Assembly (NCBI GenBank): GCA_964235945.1
Contig: CAXSDV010000021.1
Span: forward strand, 1-40,601
Source: JASLDZ01 sp964235945
GTDB lineage: Bacteria; Pseudomonadota; Alphaproteobacteria; Caulobacterales; Caulobacteraceae
Reading direction: 5' to 3'
Length of the DNA: 40,601 nucleotides
This document shows, piece after piece, positions 28,477 to 36,748 of this stretch. Made by a program: the position numbers and the translations under genes. The stretch's first letter is position 1. Every line of letters starts with the position of its first letter. A model generated the notes under the pieces. The model was not told the origin of the DNA. It did not search any database and saw only the letters and a list, made by a program, of their open reading frames with translations.

Positions 28477-29967
28477 TCAGCGGCCGGTCGCCGTGCGCCA
28501 GCCGTCCACGAGCCGTTCGAGGGAGGCCTGGGTCACGCCGGTGACGAAATGGGGGTAGACGCCCAGCACCAGCGTGCCGACGATCAGCGGGGCGAAGATC
28601 GCGACCTCGCGCCAGTCCATGTCGCTGATGGTGGCGAGCCTGGGATTGACGAGCTCGCCCAGCACCACTCGGCGATACAGGCTGAGCGCGTAGACCGCCG
28701 AGAGGATGATGCCCGTGGTGGCCAGGAGCGCCGTCCAGGTCGAGGCGCCGTAAACGCCCACCATGGTCAGCATCTCACCGACGAACCCCGAAGTGCCCGG
28801 CAGGCCGACATTGCCCATGGTGAACAGCAGAAAGGTCGCCGCGTACCAGGGCATGCGGTTCACCACCCCGCCGTAGAAGGCGATCTCGCGGGTATGCATC
28901 CGGTCGTAGATGACGCCCACGCAGAGGAACAGCGCGCCCGAGATGAGCCCGTGGCTGAGCATCTGGAACACCGCACCCTGCTCGCCCTGTATGTTGCCGC
29001 TGAAGATGCCCATGGTCACGAAACCCATGTGCGCCACCGACGAATAGGCGATCAGCTTCTTCATGTCGGTCTGCCGGAAGGCGACCAGCGAGGTGTAGAT
29101 GATGGCGGTCACCGACAGCGCGAACACCAACGGCGTGAAGTAATGGCTCGCGTTGGGGAACATGGGAATGGAGAAGCGCAGAAAGCCGTAGCCGCCCATC
29201 TTCAGCAGCACGCCCGCCAGGATCACCGAGCCCGCGGTCGGGGCCTCGACGTGGGCGTCGGGCAGCCAGGTGTGCACCGGCCACATGGGCATCTTCACCG
29301 CGAAGGACGCGAAGAAGGCCAGCCAGAGGAAAATCTGCAGGCCCGGCGCGAACTTGTATTGCATCAGTTCTGGAATGGATGTGGTGCCCGCGATCCCCGC
29401 CATGGTCAAGATCGCGGCCAGCATCAGCACCGATCCAAGCAGCGTATAGAGAAAGAACTTGTACGCCGCGTAGATACGGTTCTTGCCGCCCCACACGCCG
29501 ATGATGATGAACATCGGGATCAGGCCGAACTCGAAGAAGGCGTAGAACACCAGCAGGTCGAGAGCGCAGAACACGCCGATCATCAGCGTTTCGAGAATCA
29601 GGAAGGCGATCAGGTACTCGACCACCCGCTCCTTGATGGAGCTCCAACCCGCCGCGATGCAGATCGGCATGAGGAAAGTGGTCAGCAGAACGAACAGCAC
29701 GGATATGCCGTCGACGCCCATGCGGTAGCTGGCGCCCGAGAACCAAGCGAGGTGCTCGACGAACTGGAAGCCGGGCTGGCCCGTGTCAAAAGCGGAAACC
29801 ATGACGATGGATACGGCCAGGGTGGCCAGGGTGGTGAACAGCGCCACCCAGCGCGCGTTGGCGGCCAACGCTTCGCCATCGCCGTCCTTGGAGGCGTAGC
29901 GAAGCGCCAGGATCACGAGGGCGCCGAGGCTGGGCAGGAAGGTGATGAGGCTGAGTATGCCGGTCAT
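28477..29967 (-). CDS. nuoM: NADH-quinone oxidoreductase subunit M
   Basis: NuoM is the central antiporter-like subunit of the complex I membrane arm. The 496-residue protein has about 14 helices. Pump residues are E146 in FYAFFEFGLIPMFIIIG, K225 in SFAVKMPMWPVHTWLPDAHV, and MKKLIAYSSVAHMGFVTMG. Length is normal. It lies 12 bp after nuoL and 20 bp before nuoN. Confidence 0.97.
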   Translation of the reverse strand: MTGILSLITFLPSLGALVILALRYASKDGDGEALAANARWVALFTTLATLAVSIVMVSAFDTGQPGFQFVEHLAWFSGASYRMGVDGISVLFVLLTTFLMPICIAAGWSSIKERVVEYLIAFLILETLMIGVFCALDLLVFYAFFEFGLIPMFIIIGVWGGKNRIYAAYKFFLYTLLGSVLMLAAILTMAGIAGTTSIPELMQYKFAPGLQIFLWLAFFASFAVKMPMWPVHTWLPDAHVEAPTAGSVILAGVLLKMGGYGFLRFSIPMFPNASHYFTPLVFALSVTAIIYTSLVAFRQTDMKKLIAYSSVAHMGFVTMGIFSGNIQGEQGAVFQMLSHGLISGALFLCVGVIYDRMHTREIAFYGGVVNRMPWYAATFLLFTMGNVGLPGTSGFVGEMLTMVGVYGASTWTALLATTGIILSAVYALSLYRRVVLGELVNPRLATISDMDWREVAIFAPLIVGTLVLGVYPHFVTGVTQASLERLVDGWRTATGR

Positions 29968-29979
29968 GGTCGTCGGCCC

Positions 29980-32070
29980 TCAGTGCGCCCAGGCCCAAAG
30001 GGCGAAGGAGAGCAGTCCCGCCACGCCGATCAGCATGACGAAAGCGTAGTGATAGACGTACCCCGTCTGCATGCGGCCGAGGCCGCGGCCCGCCATCTCC
30101 GACAGCCAGGCGAAGCCGTTGGGACCCAGCTTGTCGATCGTGTCACGGTCGCCCCGCTTCCAGAACACGTCACCCAGCCACTTGGTCCCACGCACGAAGG
30201 TCGCGTTGTAGAGCTCGTCGAAGAACCACTTGTTGTAGATGAACGTGTAGAGCGGCCCCTTGCGCGCCGCCCAGACGGCGGCGAGGCCCGGCTTCACCAA
30301 GTAAAGCCATGCGGCGAACAACGTGCCCACGACGCTGGCGATCAACGGCGACAGGCCCACCCACCGCGGCAGCTCCTCTCGCTGGGTCAAAAGGTGATTG
30401 GCGGGCGCAGTGTAGATGGACCCGCGCCAGAACTCAGCCTGATGATCACCGATGAACCAGGGCAGGAAAACAAATCCCGCCGCCACCGCGCCCACCGACA
30501 ATAACAGGAGCGGGATCAGCATGATCGGCGGGCTCTCGTGCGGCTTGAAGTCGCCGTGATCGTCATGCGCCCCGTGGACGTTCTCGTCCGGCTCCGAATG
30601 GGTCTCGATCTGCGCCGAACTTGCGTGGTCGGCGAGGGCGCCCGCGGAGGCGTGCTGGTCGGAGTCGGCGTGGGCGTGCTCCCAGTGGGGTGCGCCGTTG
30701 AAGGTCATGAACAGGAGGCGGAAGGAATAGAAGGCGGTCAACCCCGCTGCGAACACGCCGATGACGAAGGCGAAGTAGCCGAACGGCTGCGTCGCCCCGC
30801 CCGCAAAGGCGGTCTCGATGATGGCGTCCTTGGAATAGAAGCCCGCAAAGCCGAGGTTCACGCCCGGCAGGCCCAATCCCGTGATGGCGATGGTGCCGAT
30901 CCACATCACCGCCGTGGTGATCGGCATGTACTTGGCCACCCCTCCCATCCGGCGCATGTCCTGTTCGTGGTGCATGCCGTGGATCACCGATCCTGCACCC
31001 AGGAACAGCAGGGCCTTGAAGAAGGCGTGGGTGAACAGGTGAAACATCGCGGCCTGATAAGCGCCCACGCCCGCGGCGAAGAACATGTAGCCGAGCTGGG
31101 AGCAGGTCGAATAGGCGATCACGCGCTTGATGTCGTTCTGCGCCAGTCCGACCGTGGCGGCGAACAGCGCGGTCACCGCCCCGATCAGGGTGATGATGCT
31201 GCGCGCGACCGGCGCGTGCTCGTACAGCGGCGAGAGCAGGCACACCATGTAGACGCCCGCCGTCACCATGGTGGCGGCGTGGATCAGGGCGGAGACGGGC
31301 GTCGGCCCCTCCATGGCGTCGGGCAGCCAGGTGTGAAGGAAGAACTGCGCGGACTTGCCCATGGCCCCGATGAACAGGAGGAAGCCCGCCAGGTCGAGCG
31401 CGCTCCAGGTCCCACCCGCGAAGCCCCACGTGGTTCCGGCCTTGGACGCGAACAGCGGGAACACCTCCGAGAAGCGGATGGTGTGGAACATCCAGAACAC
31501 CGTCATGATGCCCAGGGCGAAGCCGAAATCGCCGACACGGTTGACCACGAAAGCCTTGATGGAGGCGGCGTTGGCGGTCGGCTTCTTGAACCAGAAGCCG
31601 ATCAGCAGATAGCTCGCCAACCCCACGCCCTCCCAGCCGAAGAACAGCTGCATAAAGTCGGCGGCGGTAACCAGCATGAGCATGGCGAAGGTGAACAGCG
31701 ACAGGTAGGCGAAGAAGCGCGGCTTGGAGGCGTCGTCCTCCATATAGCCCCAGGAGTACAGGTGCACGAGCGAGGACACGCTGGTGATCACCACCAGCAT
31801 CACCGCCGAGAGCGTGTCCAACCGCGCCGACCAAGTCGAACGGAAATCGCCCACGTTGATGAAAGGCAGGAACTCCACCACGTGGTGACCCGACCAGGCG
31901 CCGCCGAACACGGTCTTGAAGAAGGTGAACCAAGCCAGGGCGCAGGACAGGAAGAGAACGCCCGTGGTGACGCCCATGGATGGGACGTCGCCTATGCGAC
32001 GACCGAACAGGCCGGCGACGACCGCGGCGAACAGCGGCCCAAAGATCAGGATGGCGAGGGTGATCTCCAC
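29980..32070 (-). CDS. nuoL: NADH-quinone oxidoreductase subunit L
   Basis: NuoL is the distal antiporter-like subunit, with the long lateral helix that runs along the membrane arm. The 696-residue protein shows E147 in FFGWEGVGLASYLLIGFW, K239 in IGAMGKSAQFFLHTWLPDAM, and IKRVIAYSTCSQLGYMF. Residues about 461-515 are an extra-membrane loop unusually rich in His (10 histidines), Asp and Glu, longer than in E. coli NuoL. The C-terminal part matches the lateral helix and anchor (ending FALWAWAH). Confidence 0.97.
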   Translation of the reverse strand: MEITLAILIFGPLFAAVVAGLFGRRIGDVPSMGVTTGVLFLSCALAWFTFFKTVFGGAWSGHHVVEFLPFINVGDFRSTWSARLDTLSAVMLVVITSVSSLVHLYSWGYMEDDASKPRFFAYLSLFTFAMLMLVTAADFMQLFFGWEGVGLASYLLIGFWFKKPTANAASIKAFVVNRVGDFGFALGIMTVFWMFHTIRFSEVFPLFASKAGTTWGFAGGTWSALDLAGFLLFIGAMGKSAQFFLHTWLPDAMEGPTPVSALIHAATMVTAGVYMVCLLSPLYEHAPVARSIITLIGAVTALFAATVGLAQNDIKRVIAYSTCSQLGYMFFAAGVGAYQAAMFHLFTHAFFKALLFLGAGSVIHGMHHEQDMRRMGGVAKYMPITTAVMWIGTIAITGLGLPGVNLGFAGFYSKDAIIETAFAGGATQPFGYFAFVIGVFAAGLTAFYSFRLLFMTFNGAPHWEHAHADSDQHASAGALADHASSAQIETHSEPDENVHGAHDDHGDFKPHESPPIMLIPLLLLSVGAVAAGFVFLPWFIGDHQAEFWRGSIYTAPANHLLTQREELPRWVGLSPLIASVVGTLFAAWLYLVKPGLAAVWAARKGPLYTFIYNKWFFDELYNATFVRGTKWLGDVFWKRGDRDTIDKLGPNGFAWLSEMAGRGLGRMQTGYVYHYAFVMLIGVAGLLSFALWAWAH

Positions 32071-32074
32071 CGGG

Positions 32075-32395
32075 TCAGCCCTTCAACAGGTCGGCATCGT
32101 CCACCGAGATGTCGCCCCGGTTTCGGAAGAAAGTGACGAGGATGGCCAGACCCACCGCCGCTTCGGCAGCGGCGACGGTCAGGACGAACATTGCAAAGAT
32201 CTGCCCCACCACGTCGTGAAGGTACACGGAGAAGGCGACCAGGTTGATGTTCACCGCCAAGAGGATCAACTCGATCGACATCAGGATGACGATGATGTTG
32301 CGACGGTTCACGAAAATCCCGAACACGCCGATGGTGAACAACACGGCCGCAACGGCCAGGTAATGGGCGAGGCCCACGCCCGAGGAGGGGTTCAC
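32075..32395 (-). CDS. nuoK: NADH-quinone oxidoreductase subunit K
   Basis: NuoK is a small three-helix membrane subunit that forms part of the proton path between NuoJ/NuoA/NuoH and NuoN. The 106-residue protein has the two conserved buried glutamates, E42 (MSIELILLAVN) in helix 2 and E78 (AAAEAAVGLAI) in helix 3. Its GTG start at 32395 overlaps the nuoJ stop (GTGA). nuoL follows 4 bp after its end. Confidence 0.96.
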   Translation of the reverse strand: MNPSSGVGLAHYLAVAAVLFTIGVFGIFVNRRNIIVILMSIELILLAVNINLVAFSVYLHDVVGQIFAMFVLTVAAAEAAVGLAILVTFFRNRGDISVDDADLLKG

Positions 32396-33003
32396 AGGTC
32401 GATCCCCTCGCCTACGCGCACCTTGACGACGGCCATGCCCGTCTGCGGCGTGCGCGCGACCTGCCGCTCCATGGTCTGGCGCTTGACACCCGGCTGGTGA
32501 CGCAGGGTCAGCACGATGGCCCCGATCATGGCCACCAGCAGCACCAACCCCGCAGCCTGGAAGAAGTAGATGTAGTCGGTGTACAGCACCCGCCCGATCG
32601 CCTCGGCGTTGGAGACGTTGGACGGCAGGGTGGGCGCCGGCTGGATGTGCTCGCCCCGGCTGGCCACGGCGGTGGCGACCAGGATCATCTCCGCCAGGAG
32701 GAAGGCCGCGATCGCACCGCCGATGGGCAGGTAACGCGCGAACCCCGACCTCAGCGAGCCGAAATCGACGTCGAGCATCATGACGACGAACAGGAACAGC
32801 ACCGCCACCGCGCCCACGTAGACCACTACGAGCAGCATGGCCAGGAACTCAGCGCCCAGGAGCACGAACAAGCCCGCCGCCGTAAAGAAGGTCAGGATCA
32901 GGAACAGCACCGAATGCACGGGATTGCGCTGCGTCACCACGCAGGCCGCGCTGAGGATCATGATGATGCTCAGCACGTAGAAGGCTATCGCCTGCAAGGC
33001 CAT
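32392..33003 (-). CDS. nuoJ: NADH-quinone oxidoreductase subunit J
   Basis: NuoJ is a five-helix membrane subunit at the junction to the quinone chamber. The 203-residue protein has NPVHSVLFLILTFFTAAGLF, FLAMLLVVVYVGAVAVLFLFV (the pi-bulge helix region) and a long loop before the last helix, followed by a hydrophilic tail with LRHQPGVKRQ. It ends overlapping nuoK. Upstream, the 79 bp to nuoI hold a weak GGGAGG...CCTCCC inverted repeat and nothing else I can support. Confidence 0.95.
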   Translation of the reverse strand: MALQAIAFYVLSIIMILSAACVVTQRNPVHSVLFLILTFFTAAGLFVLLGAEFLAMLLVVVYVGAVAVLFLFVVMMLDVDFGSLRSGFARYLPIGGAIAAFLLAEMILVATAVASRGEHIQPAPTLPSNVSNAEAIGRVLYTDYIYFFQAAGLVLLVAMIGAIVLTLRHQPGVKRQTMERQVARTPQTGMAVVKVRVGEGIDL

Positions 33004-33082
33004 GGGCCGCTCGGTCCTCTCGTCACACGCACAAGGGAGGCGATGGGCGTCCGCAGCCCCTCCCCCACGAGTCGCGCCCGGT

Positions 33083-33580
33083 TTAGCGGTAGGGCGCGTC
33101 TAATTCCAGGTTCTTGGCGATCTCGCGCTCCCACCGGTCGCCGTTGGCCAGCAGGCGCTCCTTGTCGTAGTAGAGCTCCTCGCGCGTCTCGGTGGAGAAC
33201 TCGAAGTTCGGTCCCTCGACGATGGCGTCCACCGGGCAGGCCTCCTGGCAGTAGCCGCAGTAGATGCACTTGGTCATGTCGATGTCGTAGCGCGTGGTGC
33301 GACGGCTGCCGTCGCCGCGAGGCTCCGCGTCGATGGCGATGGCCTGGGCGGGGCAGATGGCTTCGCACAGCTTGCAAGCGATGCAGCGCTCCTCGCCGTT
33401 GGGATAACGACGCAGGGCATGCTCGCCGCGAAAGCGCGGAGAGAGCGGGCCCTTCTCGTTGGGATAGAAGATCGTCGCCTTGGGCTTCATCATGTACTTC
33501 ATCGCGAGCCCGAAGGCTCCGGCGAAGTCCAGAAGGGCCGCGCCCTTGGCGGCCTGTGCGATACGGGCTCCGAGAGCCAT
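33083..33580 (-). CDS. nuoI: NADH-quinone oxidoreductase subunit I
   Basis: NuoI carries clusters N6a and N6b in the peripheral arm and passes electrons to NuoB. The 165-residue protein has two 4Fe-4S motifs, CIACKLCEAICP and CIYCGYCQEACP, each with a following proline as usual. The N-terminal amphipathic helices (LDFAGAFGLAMKYMM) dock on NuoH. FRGEHALRRYPNGEERC and FSTETREELYYDKERLL are family blocks. It starts 17 bp after nuoH. Confidence 0.97.
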   Translation of the reverse strand: MALGARIAQAAKGAALLDFAGAFGLAMKYMMKPKATIFYPNEKGPLSPRFRGEHALRRYPNGEERCIACKLCEAICPAQAIAIDAEPRGDGSRRTTRYDIDMTKCIYCGYCQEACPVDAIVEGPNFEFSTETREELYYDKERLLANGDRWEREIAKNLELDAPYR

Positions 33581-33597
33581 GGCTTTGTCCTAACTTC

Positions 33598-34674
33598 TCA
33601 GGCGACGCCGCCGACGAACACCCGCCACGCGGCCACCAGGACCACGCACAGGACGGAAGTCGGAAGGAAGATCTTCCAGCCGAGGCGCATCAGCTGGTCG
33701 TAGCGGTAGCGGGGCACGATAGCCTTGGCCATGGCGATCATGAAGAACCAGAAGCACACCTTGATCGCGAACCACACGAAGCCGTGCAGGCTGCGGATGA
33801 AGGAGGGCGCATGGTCCAGGAAGCCCGTCGGGTAGGGCGCCTGCCATCCCCCGAAGAACAGGATGGAGATCATGGCGCACATGAGCACGATGTTCGCGTA
33901 CTCGCCGATCATGAACAGGAGGTACGGCGTGGAACTGTACTCGACCTGGTAGCCCGCCACGAGTTCGCTCTCGGCCTCGGGTAGGTCGAAAGGCGGACGG
34001 TTGGTCTCGGCCAGGGCCGATATGTAGAAGATCGCCATCATGGGAATCATGACCAGCGCCAGCGGCAGATTGCGCAGGCCCCCACCCCCCAACACGTTCC
34101 AGTTCCAGAAGCCGCCGCCCTGGTGCTCGACGATGGTCTGCAGGTTCATGGAGCCCGCCAGCAGCACCACGTTGATGATCACGAGGCCGATGGAGACCTC
34201 GTAGCTGACCATCTGCGCCGCCGACCGCAGGCCGCCGAGGAACGGATACTTCGAGTTCGACGCCCAGCCGCCCATGATGATGCCGTACACGCCGAGCGAA
34301 CTCACCCCCAGAAGGTAGAGAATGCCGACGTTGATGTTGGACACCACCCAGCCCGGGGCCACCGGCACCACCGCCCAGCCGATGAAGGCCAGAACGAAGC
34401 TCAGCATGGGGGCTAGCAGGAAGACGAACTTGTCGGCGCCCGCCGGTATGGTGATCTCCTTCAGCACGAACTTGCCGAAGTCGGCGAAGGACTGCATCAG
34501 CCCGAACGGGCCCACCACGTTGGGCCCTTTGCGCATCTGCACGCCCGCCCAGATCTTGCGGTCCGCCAGGAGCAGGAAGGCCAGGCTGACGAGCACGCCC
34601 ACCACGATCAGCATGATCTGGCCGAAGGTCAGCAGCGTCCAACCAAGCGGGGTGGTCCAGGGGTTCACGGCCAC
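33598..34674 (-). CDS. nuoH: NADH-quinone oxidoreductase subunit H
   Basis: NuoH forms much of the quinone chamber and links it to the membrane arm. The 358-residue protein has about eight helices and the conserved blocks LADRKIWAGVQMRKGPNVVGP, GGWASNSKYPFLGGLRSAAQM, ETNRPPFDLPEAESELVAGY and RYRYDQLMRLGWK. Three in-frame GTG starts lie at 34683, 34674 and 34668; no ATG is nearby. I choose 34674 because GGAG lies exactly 8 nt before it, the same arrangement as at the nuoG start. The GTG at 34683 overlaps the nuoG TGA but has the GGAG directly against it. The difference is three residues. Confidence 0.95.
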   Translation of the reverse strand: MAVNPWTTPLGWTLLTFGQIMLIVVGVLVSLAFLLLADRKIWAGVQMRKGPNVVGPFGLMQSFADFGKFVLKEITIPAGADKFVFLLAPMLSFVLAFIGWAVVPVAPGWVVSNINVGILYLLGVSSLGVYGIIMGGWASNSKYPFLGGLRSAAQMVSYEVSIGLVIINVVLLAGSMNLQTIVEHQGGGFWNWNVLGGGGLRNLPLALVMIPMMAIFYISALAETNRPPFDLPEAESELVAGYQVEYSSTPYLLFMIGEYANIVLMCAMISILFFGGWQAPYPTGFLDHAPSFIRSLHGFVWFAIKVCFWFFMIAMAKAIVPRYRYDQLMRLGWKIFLPTSVLCVVLVAAWRVFVGGVA

Positions 34675-34679
34675 GGGGT

Positions 34680-36743
34680 TCACTCCGCCGCCATCAGCGG
34701 CCGGCCCGCGTCGGCCGCCACCGCCGAGCATTCGGCCATGGTGACGCTCGCGCGGGCGATCGGGTTGGTCTGGTAATAGTCCACGACGGGGCTCTTGAAC
34801 GGCGCGTCCGACACCTGCCCCGCCGCGCCCACCGCCGACAGGTCGAAGCTCGCCGCCCCTGCCGCGCCCGGCGCATAATCGATCGCTCCGAAGGTCGGAT
34901 GGTCGGCCATCAGCTTGGCGCGCAGGTCGGCGAGGCTGTCGTAGGGCAGGGTCGCGCCGACCTCGGCGGACAGGGCCCGCAGGATGGCCCAGTCCTCCTT
35001 GGCCTCGCCCTTGGGGAAGATGGCGCGGTTGGCCACCTGCACCCGGCCCTCGGTGTTCACGTACAGGCCCGACTTCTCGGTATAGGCCGCGCCCGGCAGG
35101 ATCACGTCCGCCCGGTTGGCGCCCGCATCGCCGTGGTGGCCGATGTAGACCACGAAGGTGTCTCCCAGGCGCGAAGTGTCGATCTCGTCCGCTCCCAGGA
35201 GCACGAGCACGTCCAGGGCGCCCTCCAGCATGGCGGCGGCGTTGCGGCCGCCCGCGCGCGGGGTGAAGCCCATGTCCAGACCCGCCACGCGGCTGGCGGC
35301 GGTGTGCAGCACGTTGAAGCCGTTCCAGCCCTCGCGCGCGAGGCCGGTGTCGCACTTCATTCCCGCGGCGAGCGCGGCCACCGCCGCACCGTCCTGCCGC
35401 GACAGGGCGCCCGCCCCCAGGATCACCATGGGCGACTTGGCGGCGGCGAAGGCGCGCCCGAACTCGGTGTCGGCCACGCGCTCCAGCGATTGCGGGCCCG
35501 CCCCGAGGGGATCGTAGGCGTAGGTCAGCTCCGCCGCCTCGCCGACCACGCCCACGCGCAGCTTGTTCTGCGCCCACGCCCTGCGGATGCGCTGGTTGAG
35601 GATGGGAGCCTCGCGGCGCGGGTTCGACCCCACGATCAGCAGCGCGTCCGCTTGCTCCACCCCCGCGAGGGTGGTGTTGAACAGCCAGCTCTCCCGCGGA
35701 CCGGCGCCGAGCTTCATGCCGTCCTGCCGGCAATCGAGGCTCGCCACGCCTAAAGAGGTGAACAGGTCCAGGGCGGCCTTCATCTGCTCGGCGTCGACGA
35801 GGTCGCCGGCGATCACGCCCATCCGCTCGGGCGCGGCGGCCTTGATCCGGTCGGCGACCACCGCCAGCGCCTGCATCCAGGTGGCGGGACGGAGCCGGCC
35901 GTTCTCGCGCACGTAGGGGCGGTCGAGGCGCTGGCGCATCAGCCCGTCGACGGCGTGGCGGCTCTTGTCGGCCAGCCACTCCTCGTTGATCTCCTCGTTG
36001 AGGCGCGGCTGGATGCGCATCACCTCCGGACCCTTGGCGTCCACGCGGATGGCGCTGCCGAGCGCGTCCATCACGTCGACGCTCTCGGTCTTCTTCAGCT
36101 CCCACGGCCGGGCGTTGAAGGCGTAGGGCCGCGAGGTGAGCGCGCCCACCGGGCACACGTCCACCAGGTTGCCGGATAGTTCGCTGGTGACCGCGTGCTC
36201 GAGATATGTGGTGATCTCCGCATCTTCGCCGCGGCTGATCATGCCGATCTGCGGCACGCCCGCCACTTCCTGGGCGAAGCGCACGCAGCGGGTGCACTGG
36301 ATGCAGCGCGTCATCACCGTCTTGATGAGCGGGCCCATGTTCTTCTCTTCGACGGCGCGCTTGTTCTCCACATAGCGCGTGCCGTCGCGACCGAAGCCCA
36401 CCGCCTGATCCTGCAGATCGCATTCGCCACCCTGGTCGCAGATCGGGCAATCGAGCGGGTGGTTGATGAGGAGGAACTCCATCACCCCCTCGCGCGCCTT
36501 CTTGACCATGGGGGTGTTGGTGAAGATCTCCTGGCCGTCGGCGGCCGGCAGCGCGCAGGAGGCCTGGGGTTTGGGCGGGCCGGGCTTCACCTCGACCAGG
36601 CACATGCGGCAATTGCCGGCGATGCTCAGACGCTCGTGATAGCAGAAGCGCGGAATCTCCTCGCCCGCCAGTTCCGCCACCTGCAGGGCGGTCATGCCGG
36701 GCTCGAACTCGACCTCGACGCCGTTGACCTTGGCTTTGGGCAT
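34680..36743 (-). CDS. nuoG: NADH-quinone oxidoreductase subunit G
   Basis: NuoG is the large iron-sulfur subunit of the NADH module. The 687-residue protein has N1b ligands C34, C45, C48 and C63; N5 ligands H95, C99, C102 and C108 (HPLDCPICDQGGEC); and N4 ligands C147, C150, C153 and C197 (CIQCTRCVRF...CPVG). There is no N7 motif, as in the mitochondrial-type enzyme. A molybdopterin-oxidoreductase-like domain without cofactor fills the rest (about 220-600). The frame is open 91 codons further upstream, but ATG 36743, preceded by GGAG at 8 nt, starts at MPKAKVNGVEVEFEPG as in homologues. Confidence 0.97.
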   Translation of the reverse strand: MPKAKVNGVEVEFEPGMTALQVAELAGEEIPRFCYHERLSIAGNCRMCLVEVKPGPPKPQASCALPAADGQEIFTNTPMVKKAREGVMEFLLINHPLDCPICDQGGECDLQDQAVGFGRDGTRYVENKRAVEEKNMGPLIKTVMTRCIQCTRCVRFAQEVAGVPQIGMISRGEDAEITTYLEHAVTSELSGNLVDVCPVGALTSRPYAFNARPWELKKTESVDVMDALGSAIRVDAKGPEVMRIQPRLNEEINEEWLADKSRHAVDGLMRQRLDRPYVRENGRLRPATWMQALAVVADRIKAAAPERMGVIAGDLVDAEQMKAALDLFTSLGVASLDCRQDGMKLGAGPRESWLFNTTLAGVEQADALLIVGSNPRREAPILNQRIRRAWAQNKLRVGVVGEAAELTYAYDPLGAGPQSLERVADTEFGRAFAAAKSPMVILGAGALSRQDGAAVAALAAGMKCDTGLAREGWNGFNVLHTAASRVAGLDMGFTPRAGGRNAAAMLEGALDVLVLLGADEIDTSRLGDTFVVYIGHHGDAGANRADVILPGAAYTEKSGLYVNTEGRVQVANRAIFPKGEAKEDWAILRALSAEVGATLPYDSLADLRAKLMADHPTFGAIDYAPGAAGAASFDLSAVGAAGQVSDAPFKSPVVDYYQTNPIARASVTMAECSAVAADAGRPLMAAE
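34682..34697 (-). repeat. Stop/ribosome-binding cassette copy 2 (nuoG end, nuoH start)
   Basis: These 16 bp are identical to 36751-36766. On the minus strand they read CTGATGGCGGCGGAGT: they encode the last residues LMAAE of NuoG, supply GGCGGAG as ribosome binding site, and run into the TGA stop. The next start, GTG 34674, is 8 nt after GGAG. Confidence 0.7.
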
Positions 36744-36748
36744 GACGA

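Noticed and set aside
28549..30504. Long plus-strand frame (651 codons) opposite nuoM/nuoL
   Set aside because: It mirrors the conserved nuo genes on the other strand; its His/Arg/Gln-rich composition is that of a complementary frame.
33004..33082. GGGAGG...CCTCCC inverted repeat between nuoJ and nuoI
   Set aside because: Only 6 bp with an 18-nt loop and no U-tract; too weak to call a terminator.
33598..36612. Minus frame of about 1000 codons covering nuoG and nuoH
   Set aside because: Only the last 358 codons are nuoH; the rest is nuoG DNA out of frame.
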